Shown: positions 21,785-32,155 of the stretch, piece by piece
Layout: the number at the start of each line of letters is the position of its first letter
Position numbering within the stretch: position 1 is the first letter of the stretch
Origin: Porphyra umbilicalis
Taxonomy: Eukaryota > Rhodophyta > Bangiophyceae > Bangiales > Bangiaceae
Assembly: GCA_002049455.2 (NCBI GenBank)
Contig: KV918769.1
Span: 372,001 to 436,000 of the forward strand
Reading direction: 5' to 3'
Length of the DNA: 64,000 nt
The notes under the pieces: model-generated
Told to the model about the DNA's origin: nothing
Seen by the model: only the letters and a program-made list of their open reading frames with translations
The model's database searches: none
Program-made: the position numbers and the translations under genes

Positions 21785-24700
21785 ATGGACGGAGGCGCTG
21801 CCGGAATGGGCGGCATCAAGATCGACAAGTTGACGGAGACGAACTTCCACGAATGGCGTCAGCGCATTAAGATGGTCCTCGCGCTGCGCGACCTGGACGA
21901 TATGCTTGACGAAGACGGCAAGCCGACGGACGCGGATGCCCGCGAGTTGGCGGTGTGGAAGCGTCGAGACACGAAGGCGAGCGCCATCATTGGGCTCACC
22001 CTTGGATCTGAGCAGCTCGAGCACGTGTCGGGCTGCAAGACGACGGCAGAAATGTGGTCGACGCTGCAAGGTGTCTTCCAGCGCAAGAGTTTGATGAACA
22101 AGATGAAGGCGCGACGCGAGTTCTACACCGTCGAAATGACCGTCGGTGAGGGCATGCTGGGCTACATCAACCGCGTGCGCAACCTCGGCGAGAACCTCAA
22201 GGCCATGGGCGGCGAGGTGACGGAGATGGACGTTGCTATGAGTGTCCTCAACGGGCTGACGTCCAAGTACGAGAACCTGCTGGTGGCTCTCGACGTGAAG
22301 GGCGAGGACGAGCTGAGCCTCGACTTTGTCAAGAGCCGCTTGCTTCAGGAGGAGCGGCGGCAGGCGGACAAGTCACCGTCGACCAAGCGCATTGGCGACA
22401 TGGCACTCGTCGGCGCCAACTATCGAGGTCAAGGCCGCCGTGGTGACCTCTCCAAGATCGAGTGTTACTACTGCCATAAGTTTGGGCATATCTCTCACGA
22501 TTGCCCAGAGCTCAAGGCCAAGAAGCAGAGACAGGACAAGGTGGCCGCGATTGCGGCTGACGATGGTAGCGACAGCGACGACGCCATCTATTTGGTGGGC
22601 AATGCGGCTGACACCGATGACATCTCCAAGTCGTGGCTTGTCGATTCTGCGGCGTCTGCACACATGTGCTGGATGCGCGGGTGCTTCGACGACTACCAGA
22701 CGACTACGGGACGCAGCGTCACCATGGGTGACAAAGGGTCCGTAGCCACGGCGGGCGTCGGAACCGTCGTGCTCAATGTCATCGTTCACGGCAAGACGCG
22801 CAAGATCAAGTTGGAGAAGGTGCTCCATGTTCCTACCATGGGCTTCAACCTCATGTCGGTCGGCATGATGGAGGAGCGTGGTGCGGAAGTGTCATTCAAG
22901 GGCGGTAAGACGATCATCAAGATTAGCGACAAGGTCGCTGCGTGCGGCACGCGGAAGAGTGGGCTCTACCACCTGGACATGGCCCCACTGTCGGATATTG
23001 CTGCGGTGGCCTCTCTTCAGCTCTGGCATGAGCGCCTTGGGCACGTCAACGTGGCTGGCGTTAAGCGGATGATCAAGAACAAGGACATCGATGGACTCAA
23101 GTGCTCTTCCATGGCGGTCAAGGACGTCTGCGAGCCGTGCGTGTATGGGAAGGCGGCTATGACGCCTATGCCTAGTGCAGGAGGAGGTCGAGTGACCAAG
23201 CGCCTGCAGCTCGTGCACTCGGACCTGGGCGGGCCAATGTCGGAGCCGTCGCGTGGCGGTGCGCTCTACTTCGGCACCTTCACTGACGACTTCTCCCGCT
23301 GGACAGACGTGGTCTTCATGCAGAAGAAGAGCGATCTGCTCTCTGAGTACAAGAAGTGGCTGACGAAGGCCCAGCTGCACACGGGAACCAAGATCAAGAT
23401 CCTACGCTCCGACAATGGCGGCGAGTATGTGTCGAACGCATTCAAGGCTCTTCACGATGAGAACGGCACGACGCACCAGACCACGGTGCCCGACACGCCG
23501 CAGCAGAACGGGGTTGCTGAGCGGCTTAACCGAGTTCTCGTGGAGATGGCTCGCACCATGATGCGACACAAGGACGTCGATCAGGATCTTTGGGCAGATG
23601 CCATCAAGACGGCGGTGTACATCAAGAACCGCGTCACCAGCCGGGCGCTTCCCGTCGGCAAGACGCCTTTTGAGCTGTGGACCGGGAAGAAGCCCGACGT
23701 AAGCCACATGCGGGTGTTTGGGTCGACATGCTGGGTGGTGCTGCACAAGAGTCACATCGACGGCAAGTTTGGCGACAAGGCGGCGAAGGGCGTCTTCTTA
23801 GGCTATCCCGACGGCAGCAAGGCGTACAAGGTCATCCTCGACGACGGCAAGGTCGTCAAGGCACGAAGCGTCGTGTTCGCCGAGACGAACGTAAGCGAGG
23901 TGGCAGAAGTTGCAGAGGAGCTCCCCGGAGACGAAAACGTCGAAGTCGAGACGGGCTTGCGTTCTACAAGCGACGGCGAAGACGTAGATGCCGACAATGA
24001 CGACAAGGATGACAAGCAAGACGATGGATCTGACAAGTCCGCGGACGACAATCAAGGTTGTGGCGGCTCTCAAGACACTCTGCGTCGGAGCGGCAGAGCG
24101 CGGCGACCACCTGTCGAGTACTGGCGCCCGGTGAGCCTGGCTGCTCACGAGGCGCCCACGACGTACGTGCAAGCCGTTCAAGGGCAGGAATCGGCCAAGT
24201 GGCAGATTGCCATGGACGAGGAGATGGAGGCCATCCGCAAGAACAAGACTTGGCGCTTGACGGATCGCCCGGCCAGTCGACGCGTGCTGAAGGGCAAGTG
24301 GGTGTACAAGGTCAAGAACGAGGTTGACAAGAACGGGAACAACAAGACGCGGCACAAGGCGCGCCTGTGCTTCATGGGGAACCGGCAGATCAAGGGGCTC
24401 GACTTCAACGAGACGTTCGCGCCGGTGGCCAAGTTCACTACCATCCGATGCATCCTGGCGATGACGGCGGCGAACGGGTGGGAGCTACATCAGATGGACG
24501 TCAAGACGGCATTCCTCAACGGCGACCTTGACGAGGAGGTCTACATGGAGCAGCCAGACGGCTATGTCGATCCGACGTATCCTGACAAAGTTTGTCGTCT
24601 CCTCCAAGCGCTGTATGGGATGAAGCAAGCTCCCAAGATGTGGTACGCCGAGCTCGACGACTTCCTCAAGTCGCAGGGGTTTGACAACACTGACCCGGAT

Positions 24701-25711
24701 GCATGCCTCTACCTCCTTATGGATGACGGCGAAATCATCATCGTCCTGGTGTACGTCGACGATCTACTGTTGGTGGCATCAAGCCTGGCGGCGATCTACA
24801 AGATTAAGGACGCTCTGCACAAGCGTTTTGAGATGAAGGACCTGGGCGAGGCGAAGGTCATCCTCGGGCTAGAGATTAGGCGTGACAAGGCGTTGGGCAC
24901 CCTCAAGCTTTCGCAGGGCAAGTACGCGGCGCAAGTGCTGGAGAAGTTCGGGATGGCGGAGTGCAACCCGATCGGAACGCCGCTGGAGGTGGGCCTGCAG
25001 CTTGTCAAGGCCGACGAGAGCGACGACGCGCTGCCCTACCGCGAAGCCGTCGGCAGTCTGATGTACCTGATGGTCGGGACACGTCCTGACCTCGCCTTCG
25101 CTATCGGGAAGCTGAGTCGGTTTGTTTCGTGCTACGGCAAGGAGCATTGGGCAGCGATCAAGCGCGTTCTACGGTACGTCAAGGGTTCGATGGACAAGGG
25201 GCTGGTCTTCGACAAGAACTCTTCCTGTGTTCTACAAGGCTTTAGTGATGCCGACTGGGTGGGTGACCACGAGACGCGACGTTCGACGACGGGCTTCACC
25301 TTCATCTTTGGCGGAGCAGCCGTCAGCTGGGGTTCTAAGTTGCAGAAGACGGTGGCGCTGTCGACGATGGAAGCCGAGTACATGGCTCTATGTGAGGCCA
25401 GAAAGGAAGCTGTTTGGCTCAACAAGCTCGTGCAAAGCGTGGCAACTCAAGGGCTGCGGACAGCGATCTCGGGCGGGCCGATCAACATCAAGGTCGACAA
25501 CAGCGGGTGCATTGACTTCTCCAAGAACCCCGTCGAGCACAAGCGCACTAAGCACATCGACATTCGCTACCACTTTGTGCGCGAGGCCATCACGACGGAC
25601 AAGGTGACATTGGAGCATTGTGCGACGGACGACATGGTGGCGGACCCGATGACGAAGGAGCTCGGCAAGACCAAGCACGACAAGCATGTCGAGGCCATGG
25701 GGCTTTGCTGA
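21785..25711 (+). CDS. Copia Gag-Pol polyprotein, apparently intact (1308 aa)
   Basis: Single open frame from an ATG 161 bp after LTR b. Domains in order: UBN2-type Gag (1-200), CCHC nucleocapsid (C227, C230, H235, C240), protease DSAASAH (287-293), GAG-pre-integrase with H-H-C-C (about 414-452), integrase core with D480, D543 and E579 (spacing D-35-E), RT (about 820-1080) with D905 and YVDD at 990-993, and RNase H with D1155 and E1196/E1198. Integrase before RT defines Ty1/copia. No frameshift separates gag from pol, so Gag:Pol dosage must be set another way. Length and motifs are normal for an autonomous element; with its two LTRs, primer-binding site and polypurine tract it could be active. 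Confidence 0.97.
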   Translation: MDGGAAGMGGIKIDKLTETNFHEWRQRIKMVLALRDLDDMLDEDGKPTDADARELAVWKRRDTKASAIIGLTLGSEQLEHVSGCKTTAEMWSTLQGVFQRKSLMNKMKARREFYTVEMTVGEGMLGYINRVRNLGENLKAMGGEVTEMDVAMSVLNGLTSKYENLLVALDVKGEDELSLDFVKSRLLQEERRQADKSPSTKRIGDMALVGANYRGQGRRGDLSKIECYYCHKFGHISHDCPELKAKKQRQDKVAAIAADDGSDSDDAIYLVGNAADTDDISKSWLVDSAASAHMCWMRGCFDDYQTTTGRSVTMGDKGSVATAGVGTVVLNVIVHGKTRKIKLEKVLHVPTMGFNLMSVGMMEERGAEVSFKGGKTIIKISDKVAACGTRKSGLYHLDMAPLSDIAAVASLQLWHERLGHVNVAGVKRMIKNKDIDGLKCSSMAVKDVCEPCVYGKAAMTPMPSAGGGRVTKRLQLVHSDLGGPMSEPSRGGALYFGTFTDDFSRWTDVVFMQKKSDLLSEYKKWLTKAQLHTGTKIKILRSDNGGEYVSNAFKALHDENGTTHQTTVPDTPQQNGVAERLNRVLVEMARTMMRHKDVDQDLWADAIKTAVYIKNRVTSRALPVGKTPFELWTGKKPDVSHMRVFGSTCWVVLHKSHIDGKFGDKAAKGVFLGYPDGSKAYKVILDDGKVVKARSVVFAETNVSEVAEVAEELPGDENVEVETGLRSTSDGEDVDADNDDKDDKQDDGSDKSADDNQGCGGSQDTLRRSGRARRPPVEYWRPVSLAAHEAPTTYVQAVQGQESAKWQIAMDEEMEAIRKNKTWRLTDRPASRRVLKGKWVYKVKNEVDKNGNNKTRHKARLCFMGNRQIKGLDFNETFAPVAKFTTIRCILAMTAANGWELHQMDVKTAFLNGDLDEEVYMEQPDGYVDPTYPDKVCRLLQALYGMKQAPKMWYAELDDFLKSQGFDNTDPDACLYLLMDDGEIIIVLVYVDDLLLVASSLAAIYKIKDALHKRFEMKDLGEAKVILGLEIRRDKALGTLKLSQGKYAAQVLEKFGMAECNPIGTPLEVGLQLVKADESDDALPYREAVGSLMYLMVGTRPDLAFAIGKLSRFVSCYGKEHWAAIKRVLRYVKGSMDKGLVFDKNSSCVLQGFSDADWVGDHETRRSTTGFTFIFGGAAVSWGSKLQKTVALSTMEAEYMALCEARKEAVWLNKLVQSVATQGLRTAISGGPINIKVDNSGCIDFSKNPVEHKRTKHIDIRYHFVREAITTDKVTLEHCATDDMVADPMTKELGKTKHDKHVEAMGLC

Positions 25712-25733
25712 AAACAAGAACCGCCGCGGCAAC

Positions 25734-25746
25734 AAGCAAGGAGGAG
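25734..25746 (+). promoter_or_regulatory. Polypurine tract AAGGAGGAG before LTR c
   Basis: A purine run ending directly at the TG of LTR c, 22 bp after the polyprotein stop: the expected plus-strand primer site. The same GGAGGAG precedes the miniature LTR at 19599. Confidence 0.75.
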
Positions 25747-26164
25747 TGTTGGACTGTGATGCTCGTCGCCAACTCCACTGGCGGTTCGCGGTTGGACGAT
25801 GGTCGGTGACCCTTATGGTACCCCACATGGTACATTTGCAAGACGTGGTCAAGCTGCACACATTTGTGTTGGGTCATCTTGGGGCGTTACTTTTGGCATG
25901 TTTTGGATTTGATCTTCGCTTTGCTCTAGTGGCTTTTGATTTGGTGAGTGATTCGATTTGGTGCGAGGGCGTGGGCGTCGGTGTGGGCGCGAGAGGGGGG
26001 AGCACTTGGGCCGGTGGGGACTATTTTAGAGGTGCTCTCGGTTGGGAGAGGCGGGCGATCCTTCGGACAACCAACAAAGCACGTTCGCACACACACACAC
26101 AAGCTCAAGCCACTCAACCACTTCACCGTGGTCCCCCAACCCCTATCCCCACTGCGTTTCAACA
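25747..26164 (+). repeat. Copia B LTR c (418 bp)
   Basis: 3' LTR of the nest; ends CAACA at 26164, immediately followed by CCAAT, the right target-site copy in the chromovirus pol gene. Differs from a and b at about 6-7 positions by eye. Confidence 0.95.
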
Positions 26165-29100
26165 CCAATCCAGTAGACCTGGACCCGGAGGGTGCCGTCG
26201 GGCAGCGTCGCGTGGTCCGCGATGCGGTCAACGGCATACCGCTGGCCGTCGGCCTCCGCCCGGAGGAAGGAGCGCGCTGCCCGCAACGCGGGGTGTTGGG
26301 CAGGGGAATCCGCGGCCGTGCCCGAGGCGCGGACGACGTGCGCCACGTTCTCCCGTCGGTGCTCCCCGTCCACGTCCAGGAGGACCGTCGGGCCGTCCGT
26401 GGAAACCACGCGATACGGTCCGCGGGCGACGTGTGTCAGTTTGCCGCCGGCGCCCTCCTCCTTGACGTGGTCCCGCAGCCACGCGCAGCCCCCCACGGTG
26501 AGCTCTTCCGCGCGCAGCGCGAGGTGCTTGTCGTGGTCGCACTTGTAGCGCCCCTGCGTGGCCTTGAGCGTTGCCCGCATCTGCGGGATGAGCTGCACGA
26601 GGCGGGTCAGCAGGGAGGCTTGGGCGCGCTTCTCGGCGGCGGTGCCGCGTTGCGCCGTCATGGGGTACGCCCCGGACTTGGGGATGTTCTTGAAAGCCCA
26701 GCTGGATACCCCCATGGGGTTGGTCAGTTCCAGCGGGGCAACCCCGGTGCTACGGTGGGGGCGGCTGTTGTACGCCAGCGTCAGGGCCCCAAGGAGTTGG
26801 TCCCAGGACCGCGGATGCTCCGCCACGTAGTGGTTTAGGATCGTATGCATCGTGCGGTTGAACCGCTCCGTCTGCCCGTTCGTCTGCGGGTGTGACGGTG
26901 ACGTCACCTTAGGCTCGATGGAGAGCAGGTTGCAAACCTGGCCCCAGAAGTGGCTGGTGAACTGGGGTCCCCCGTCCGAGAGCAGCCGGTCCGGCGGACC
27001 ATAAGCGCCCACCCAGTAGTCTAGGACGGCCGAGGCGCAGTCCACCGCCGACGTACCGTCCAGCGGGATGGCGCGCACCAGCTTGGTGAACCGATCGGTG
27101 ATCACCAGGATGAACCGGTGGCCGGCGGCCGCTCGGTCGAGGGGCCCGTAGAGGTCCACAGCAATGTCCTGGAAGGGCATGGTGGCGGGAAACAGGGTTA
27201 GGGGCGAGCGCCGTGCCAGAGGGCGCACGCGCTGCCGGGCACAGCTGTCGCATTTCCTAACATAGGAGACGACGTCGGCCGCCATCCCCACCCAGTAGTA
27301 TTACCGTCGCATCGCCGCATACATGCGGGATTCCCCGGGGTGCCCGGCGAGGGTCGCGTCGTGCTCCAGGTGGAGGACCTGCTCCTGCAAGGAGGTCGGG
27401 ACCACCACCTGGTGGGCGCCATCGGGCGCCGCGCGTCGCCGGAGGACCCCATCGGGATCCTCGAAGAACGGGATGCGCCGCCCGTCATTCAGGGCCTTCA
27501 CAATCTCCTTGCAGTACCCGTCGCCGGCCTGGGCCGAGAGCACCGCGTCGTGGTTGATGCCACGGACCGTTGGGCCGCCAACGTAGTTGGCGGCGTCGAG
27601 CCCCCGGACCGTGTTGGCTCGCACAGCGAAGACAGGGACCGCGTCGTCGAACGCGGTCTCATCGCTGGCCCCGGACTCCAGCCAGGAGATGCTGTCGGCC
27701 ATGTAGTGTGTCATCCCCGGCTTGTAGGCGACGTCGAACTCCAACTCGCTGAGGCGAAGGCGCCAGCGCGCCAAGCGGGGATTCCCCGAACCCTCGATGT
27801 TGAGGATCCACCGCAGGCAGTCGTGGTCCGTGCGCACGAGGAAACGATCACCCTCGAGGTAGGGGCGGAGCTTGAGCGACGCCCAGACGACTGCCAGGCA
27901 CTCCTTCTCCGTGACCCCGTAGGGGAGCTCGTTCGTTGCCAGCCGCCGGCTGATATACGCGACCGGCTTGAGTTTCCCGTCGTCTTGCTCTTGCAGCAGG
28001 GCGGCGCCCACTTGCGTCCCGCAGGCGTCTACGTCGAGGACGTACTTCCGCCCGCGCCGCGGGAGTGCGAGGACCGGGGGGGTCGTGAGGGCCTCCTTGA
28101 GCCGGTCGAACGCCTGCTGCTGCAATGGCGTGGCAGGGGGCACCAGGACAGGGGCCGTGGACCCCATGAGGTCCGTCAATGGCGCTGCCATTCTTGCGAA
28201 GTTCGGCACGAACCGGCGGAAGACGCTGCACATCCCCACAAAGCTCCGGACTTGCGTGCGGGTCGTGGGGAAGTGCGCCTCGCGCAAGGCGCGTGTGTGC
28301 GCGTCCATCACACCGAGCCGGCCCGGCTTGATTTCGTGCCCGAGGTACTCCACGGTCTTCCGAAAGCACCGGCACTTGGGCAGGCGGAGTGTCACTCCCG
28401 CGTCGCGAAGCAGGCGCAGAACGCCGTCGACGTGGCCGACGTGCTCCTCCTCCGTCTTGGAGGACACGATGACATCGTGGAGGTAGATGAGGCAGCTTTG
28501 CCACTTCACCCCGGAGAGGATGATGTCCAGCGCCCGCTGGAACGTGGCCGGGGCGTTCGTTAGGCCGAACGGCATCCGTTTGTACTGGTACGCGCCCTCG
28601 TGGCACACGAAAGCCGTCTTCTCCCGATCTTCGGGTGCGATTGCAACCTGCCAGTAGCCGGCGTTGCAATCCAACGTCGAGAAGATGGTCGCCTCACCGA
28701 GGCTGTCGATGCATTCGTCCATCCGGGGCAGTGGGTACGAATTCTTCTTGGTGACGACGTTCAGCAGTCGATAATCGACGCAGAAGCGGAGGGTGCCATC
28801 CTTCTTGGGGACGAGCACGACCGGGAAGCCCCATTCCGACGACGTCGGTTCGATGACGTCCGCCTCCAGCTGCCGCTTGACCTCGGCCGTCTCGGCCTCC
28901 CGCGCCGTGTGCCCCGCACGGCGCGGTGCGAAGCGGACGGGCCGGGCGCCGGCGTTGAGTTCGATGCGGTGCTGGGTGGCTTTGATGACGCCGAGCGCCT
29001 GGCCCGTCCACATTACCTTGTGCTGGTCCAGCATGCGGCGGATCCGGGAGTGCAGCGTCGGGTCGACGTCCGGCAGGTCCACTTCCTCCACTTGCGGGGG

Positions 29101-30033
29101 GGACGCGGGCAGCGCTGCGTCCGCCAGGGCGCTCTCTTCGCCCGGGTCCCGGGGTCGCGCGGGGGTCCCAGCCGCACCGCCTGCGGCCGTCGCCGGGTCC
29201 GGGCTCCGCCCCGGCGCGGGGTCGTCTCCGGTGCTTGACACCGCCGCCACGACGCCTTCGGCGGCCGTGGCCGGCGGGAAGGCCGGGGCGGCCGGTGTAC
29301 CGGGAGGTGCCCCGGGGGGCACCTGCACGACGCCTGTCGTCAGCAGCTCGACGTAGCCGACGTTGGCCTTCTGCCGGAGGATGACGTCGCGCGCGCCAAA
29401 GTTGGTCACGATGACCGGGAAAGATAGCCCCGGCACGATATCGTGTACGCCGTTGGCGATGGTGACCCCATGCGTTGTGAAGAGGCGCGAGGCGCCGAAC
29501 ACCTGACCCAGGCCGCCCCACATGGTCCGCACCCAGACGACCGTGGCCGCCGACGGCGGAAGCCGCGTCTTGTGCGTCGCACGGAGGACGCAGGAGACGC
29601 CCATTGAGCGGTCGCCATCGTCCAACGGCCCCCGTAGAATCGCCGTGACGGACCCGTCTGTCCAACGGATGGACCTATCCTGAGGCAGGATGGCGTGGGC
29701 GTTGTCGTCGATGAACGTGCAGCCCAAGATGACCGGGACCGACAGGTCGTCGACGACGAGGAAGGGAACCGGGACGATCCGTGCGCCCGTCTGGAGCCAC
29801 AGCGTGACGGTCCCGCTAGTGCGTAACCGTGCGTTGTTGGCGTCTCGCAGACGTACCTGTTCCTCCTCCTTGGAGGTGACCACCTGGCGGAGCCATTCAG
29901 GAGCGAGGGCGTCCCGGCGGACCAAGTTGGGGCCCGCCCCCGTGTCGACGACGATGCCGAACGCGCGGAGGGACAGCTCGTCCAGCCCCAGCGAGGCCAC
30001 GATGCGGTAGTTGTGAAGGCTGAAGAGCAGCAC
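26165..30033 (-). pseudogene. Chromovirus pol: protease, RT, RNase H, integrase, start of chromodomain
   Basis: In one minus frame from about 30050: retropepsin DTGAGPN (30-36 counted from the Met at 30033), RT with D455 in FSTLDCNAGYWQ and box YLHD at 517-520 where YLDD is expected, RNase H (LDVDACGTQVGAALLQ, TEKECLAVVWA, VRTDHDCLRWI), then the integrase zinc motif (HLEHDATLAGH ... CDSCARQ) and catalytic core (DLYGPL, SDGGPQFTS, QTNGQTERFNR), a GPYRVV region and the first chromodomain strands (YAVDRIAD, VQVYWIG). A TAA at 27303-27301 interrupts the integrase zinc region, probably from CAA. The coding sequence resumes at 19024 across the copia nest. With a stop and a lost catalytic Asp (GAC to CAC at 28479-28477) it is not expected to transpose. 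Confidence 0.93.
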
Positions 30034-30039
30034 TTCCCC

Positions 30040-31027
30040 GTTCCGGGGCGGGGTACCCGGCGCGTGCGTGGTGTCCGCGACGGCGGCAACGCCCGGTCAT
30101 CCGTTTCCACGGCGTGGACGAAGGCAGCCGTGCCCGGCGGGACGGTCCCATGGTTGGCGCCAGTCGGCGGTACCGGTGGAGCCGGCGGTCCCGCGCCCAG
30201 GGGCAGGGGTGCCGGCGGCGCCGGTCCCCGCCCGTTACGGTGTGCCGCGACTGCTTCGCGCAGCGCGCGCCCGTGGGCCCGCTCCTCGGGAGCCTGGGCG
30301 GGGCACTCCCACACCCAGTGCCCCAGGTGGCCACAGAACGAGCAGGCCCCCCGCCGACGTGGCGGGGGCCCCGCCTCGGGTGCCCCACTCCATCCGCCGC
30401 CACGCGGTGGAGGCGCCCCGCCTCGGGGAAACCGCGGGGGGCGATCCGAGTGCGGGAAGACGGTTCCCGCCCGTGGAGGCACCGGGGTGCCCGGCGCCAG
30501 GGTACCGCGCCCACGCCCCGCCCCCGTGTGCACGGGGTACAACTCCGGGCGCCCGCCCCACGCGGGCTGCTGTTGCCAGACCGACGCGTGCGGGAGACTG
30601 TCCACCGGTAGTACCGGGATGTCGCCCGAGGATCCATACTCAACGGGCGTCCCCGACGCGGCCAACACCGCGGCCCACTCGGCCCGCTCCGCCTCGGTCC
30701 CGTAGTCCGTGACGGACAGAGCAGCCGCGGCCGAGGCGGCTCCCACCGGGAGAGCGACGGATGCCGCCGGCCGGGCCCGACGGGCCTCCCGTTCTTCGCC
30801 GCCGACCGACCGGGAGGCGCTCCCCTTGGGCGTGGCCTGGAGCTTGACCCCCCGGGCCTCCCGAGTGGCTGCTCCCGTCTTGGCAAGGAACTTGCGCAGC
30901 TTGGGGAAGGTCTGGCCCTGGGTATTGAAGTTCCGCCCCAGGGCCTCTTCAGCTCGGCCTCTCGTAGGACCGAGCCCAAGGCACGGGTAGCATCGAGGAT
31001 GCGGTTCGCAAACTCGTGTTCGTCTTC
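30040..31027 (-). pseudogene. Chromovirus Gag C-terminus/nucleocapsid with CCHC knuckle
   Basis: After the gag stop at 31028 the same frame continues EDEHEFANRILDATRALGSVLREAELK and then changes frame near 30950 to EALGRNFNTQGQTFPKLRKFLAK. That second frame holds a Pro/Arg-rich stretch and one zinc knuckle CSFCGHLGHWVWEC (C-x2-C-x4-H-x4-C). It leads to the protease, which lies in a third frame. The step from nucleocapsid to protease is in the -1 direction, as in gypsy elements that use -1 ribosomal frameshifting; the earlier stop and shift look like damage. Confidence 0.8.
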
Positions 31028-32071
31028 TCACTTCTCTTGGGATGCTTGCATGAGGGCCTGGAGGTGGTCCACCAGGTCGTCCCCGTCGAGGTACTCGTTG
31101 AGTAGGGCGTGGACCGCGCGCTTGTACGTGAGCTGCCGCGAGGCGTGGGTGTCCTTGGCGCGCTGGAGCACGCCGAGCACCTCGCTCGTGACGAAGTGCT
31201 GCAGCAGTGTCACTGCCGTACCCTCGTTCAGCCCGCTGCCGTCGCATGCCGTCTGGAAGTTCCCGAGGAACGCCACCAACCCCTGCGAGGTGTCGCCCGC
31301 AAACTGCCGCGAGGTGTGCATCAAGGCCTTGACGTCCGCACGGATGCCGCGGATGGAATTGCCTCGCGGGAGATGTAGTCGGTCCCCTCGCTGTGCGAGT
31401 CGGTACCGTTCCGGCGACAGGGGCCCCTTGAAGCGGGGGTCGACCACCGTGTCCTCCCGCTGCTCCCGCCGGAAGGCGCGCAGCGCCTCTTGAACCAGGG
31501 CCCGGTGTGGCCGCTTGTCGGCAGCCCGTGCCCGCCGTCGGCGGCGCGTTGCTCCGGGGTCACTGCCGGTGGCGGAGGAAGAGGTCGAGCCGTCGCTGCT
31601 GTCCGTCGACTCCGCCCTACTGGCGGCGGATGACGAGCTTGACGGACTGTCGTCGCTCTCGGTCGACGAGGGGGGCCCCGACGAGGGGGGCGACGGCGCC
31701 CGTCGGGCGTGGCGCCGCCGTCGGTGGCCCTTCGAGGGGGCGGCCTTCAGGGGTCGGCGCTCGGCGCCCCTCCGGGACCGAGGCCGCGCAGGGCGCGCGC
31801 CCGGCGATGCAGTCACCGTCAAGGCGGCCCCGGTCCGGGTAGTTCCCTTCGTGCGGGTACGCTCCCTGGACGTGCCTGACCCGGGTTCCGGAGGTGCCGG
31901 TCCCCCCGCGCTCGCGGTTCCGGGGGAAGGGCCCTGGCCCGCCGCCAGGGCCAGGGCCACGGCCGCGCCCCGCCCCGGGACCGGGGTCCCGTCCGATGCC
32001 GCGGTCGACGCTTCCACCGCGGCGTCGCGGAACACCTGAGCCAAGTGGCGCAGGTGCCCGGGGTCGGCCAC
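31028..32071 (-). CDS. Chromovirus Gag (capsid region), ends at a premature TGA
   Basis: Starts at an ATG 84 bp inside the right LTR. An N-terminal half rich in Pro, Ala, Arg and Ser is followed by a helical capsid-like part (YRLAQRGDRLHLPRGNSIRG, ALMHTSRQFAGDTSQGLVAFLG, HFVTSEVLGVLQRAKDTHAS, AVHALLNEYLDGDDLVDHLQ). The TGA at 31030-31028 is followed in the same frame by plausible coding sequence, so 347 residues is a truncated Gag. Gag assembles the virus-like particle in which reverse transcription occurs. Confidence 0.82.
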   Translation of the reverse strand: MADPGHLRHLAQVFRDAAVEASTAASDGTPVPGRGAAVALALAAGQGPSPGTASAGGPAPPEPGSGTSRERTRTKGTTRTGAALTVTASPGARPARPRSRRGAERRPLKAAPSKGHRRRRHARRAPSPPSSGPPSSTESDDSPSSSSSAASRAESTDSSDGSTSSSATGSDPGATRRRRRARAADKRPHRALVQEALRAFRREQREDTVVDPRFKGPLSPERYRLAQRGDRLHLPRGNSIRGIRADVKALMHTSRQFAGDTSQGLVAFLGNFQTACDGSGLNEGTAVTLLQHFVTSEVLGVLQRAKDTHASRQLTYKRAVHALLNEYLDGDDLVDHLQALMQASQEK

Positions 32072-32155
32072 CGACCGAGGTGGTCCTGGGGCCGCGGCTC
32101 CGCCGATCCCCTGCAGGCTGGGCCCCGACCCGCCCGTCGCCGACGGCGCGTCCAG

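Larger units (their letters stand above)
19025..26164 (+). mobile_element. Ty1/copia nest (copia B) inserted in the chromodomain codons
   Basis: Three 418-bp LTRs in the same orientation: a (19025-19442), b (21206-21623), c (25747-26164). LTR a is followed by a miniature-LTR insert and a truncated gag-protease copy, b and c bracket a full internal region. The outer flanks are the chromovirus pol: on its coding strand ATTGG to the right and ACCGG to the left, a 5-bp duplication with two changes, within the codons for I-G. The flanks of LTR b and c do not match (CGTGT versus CCAAT), so the intact-looking b-c unit is not a simple insertion. The two internal copies differ at only about three positions over 1.4 kb. 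Confidence 0.92.
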
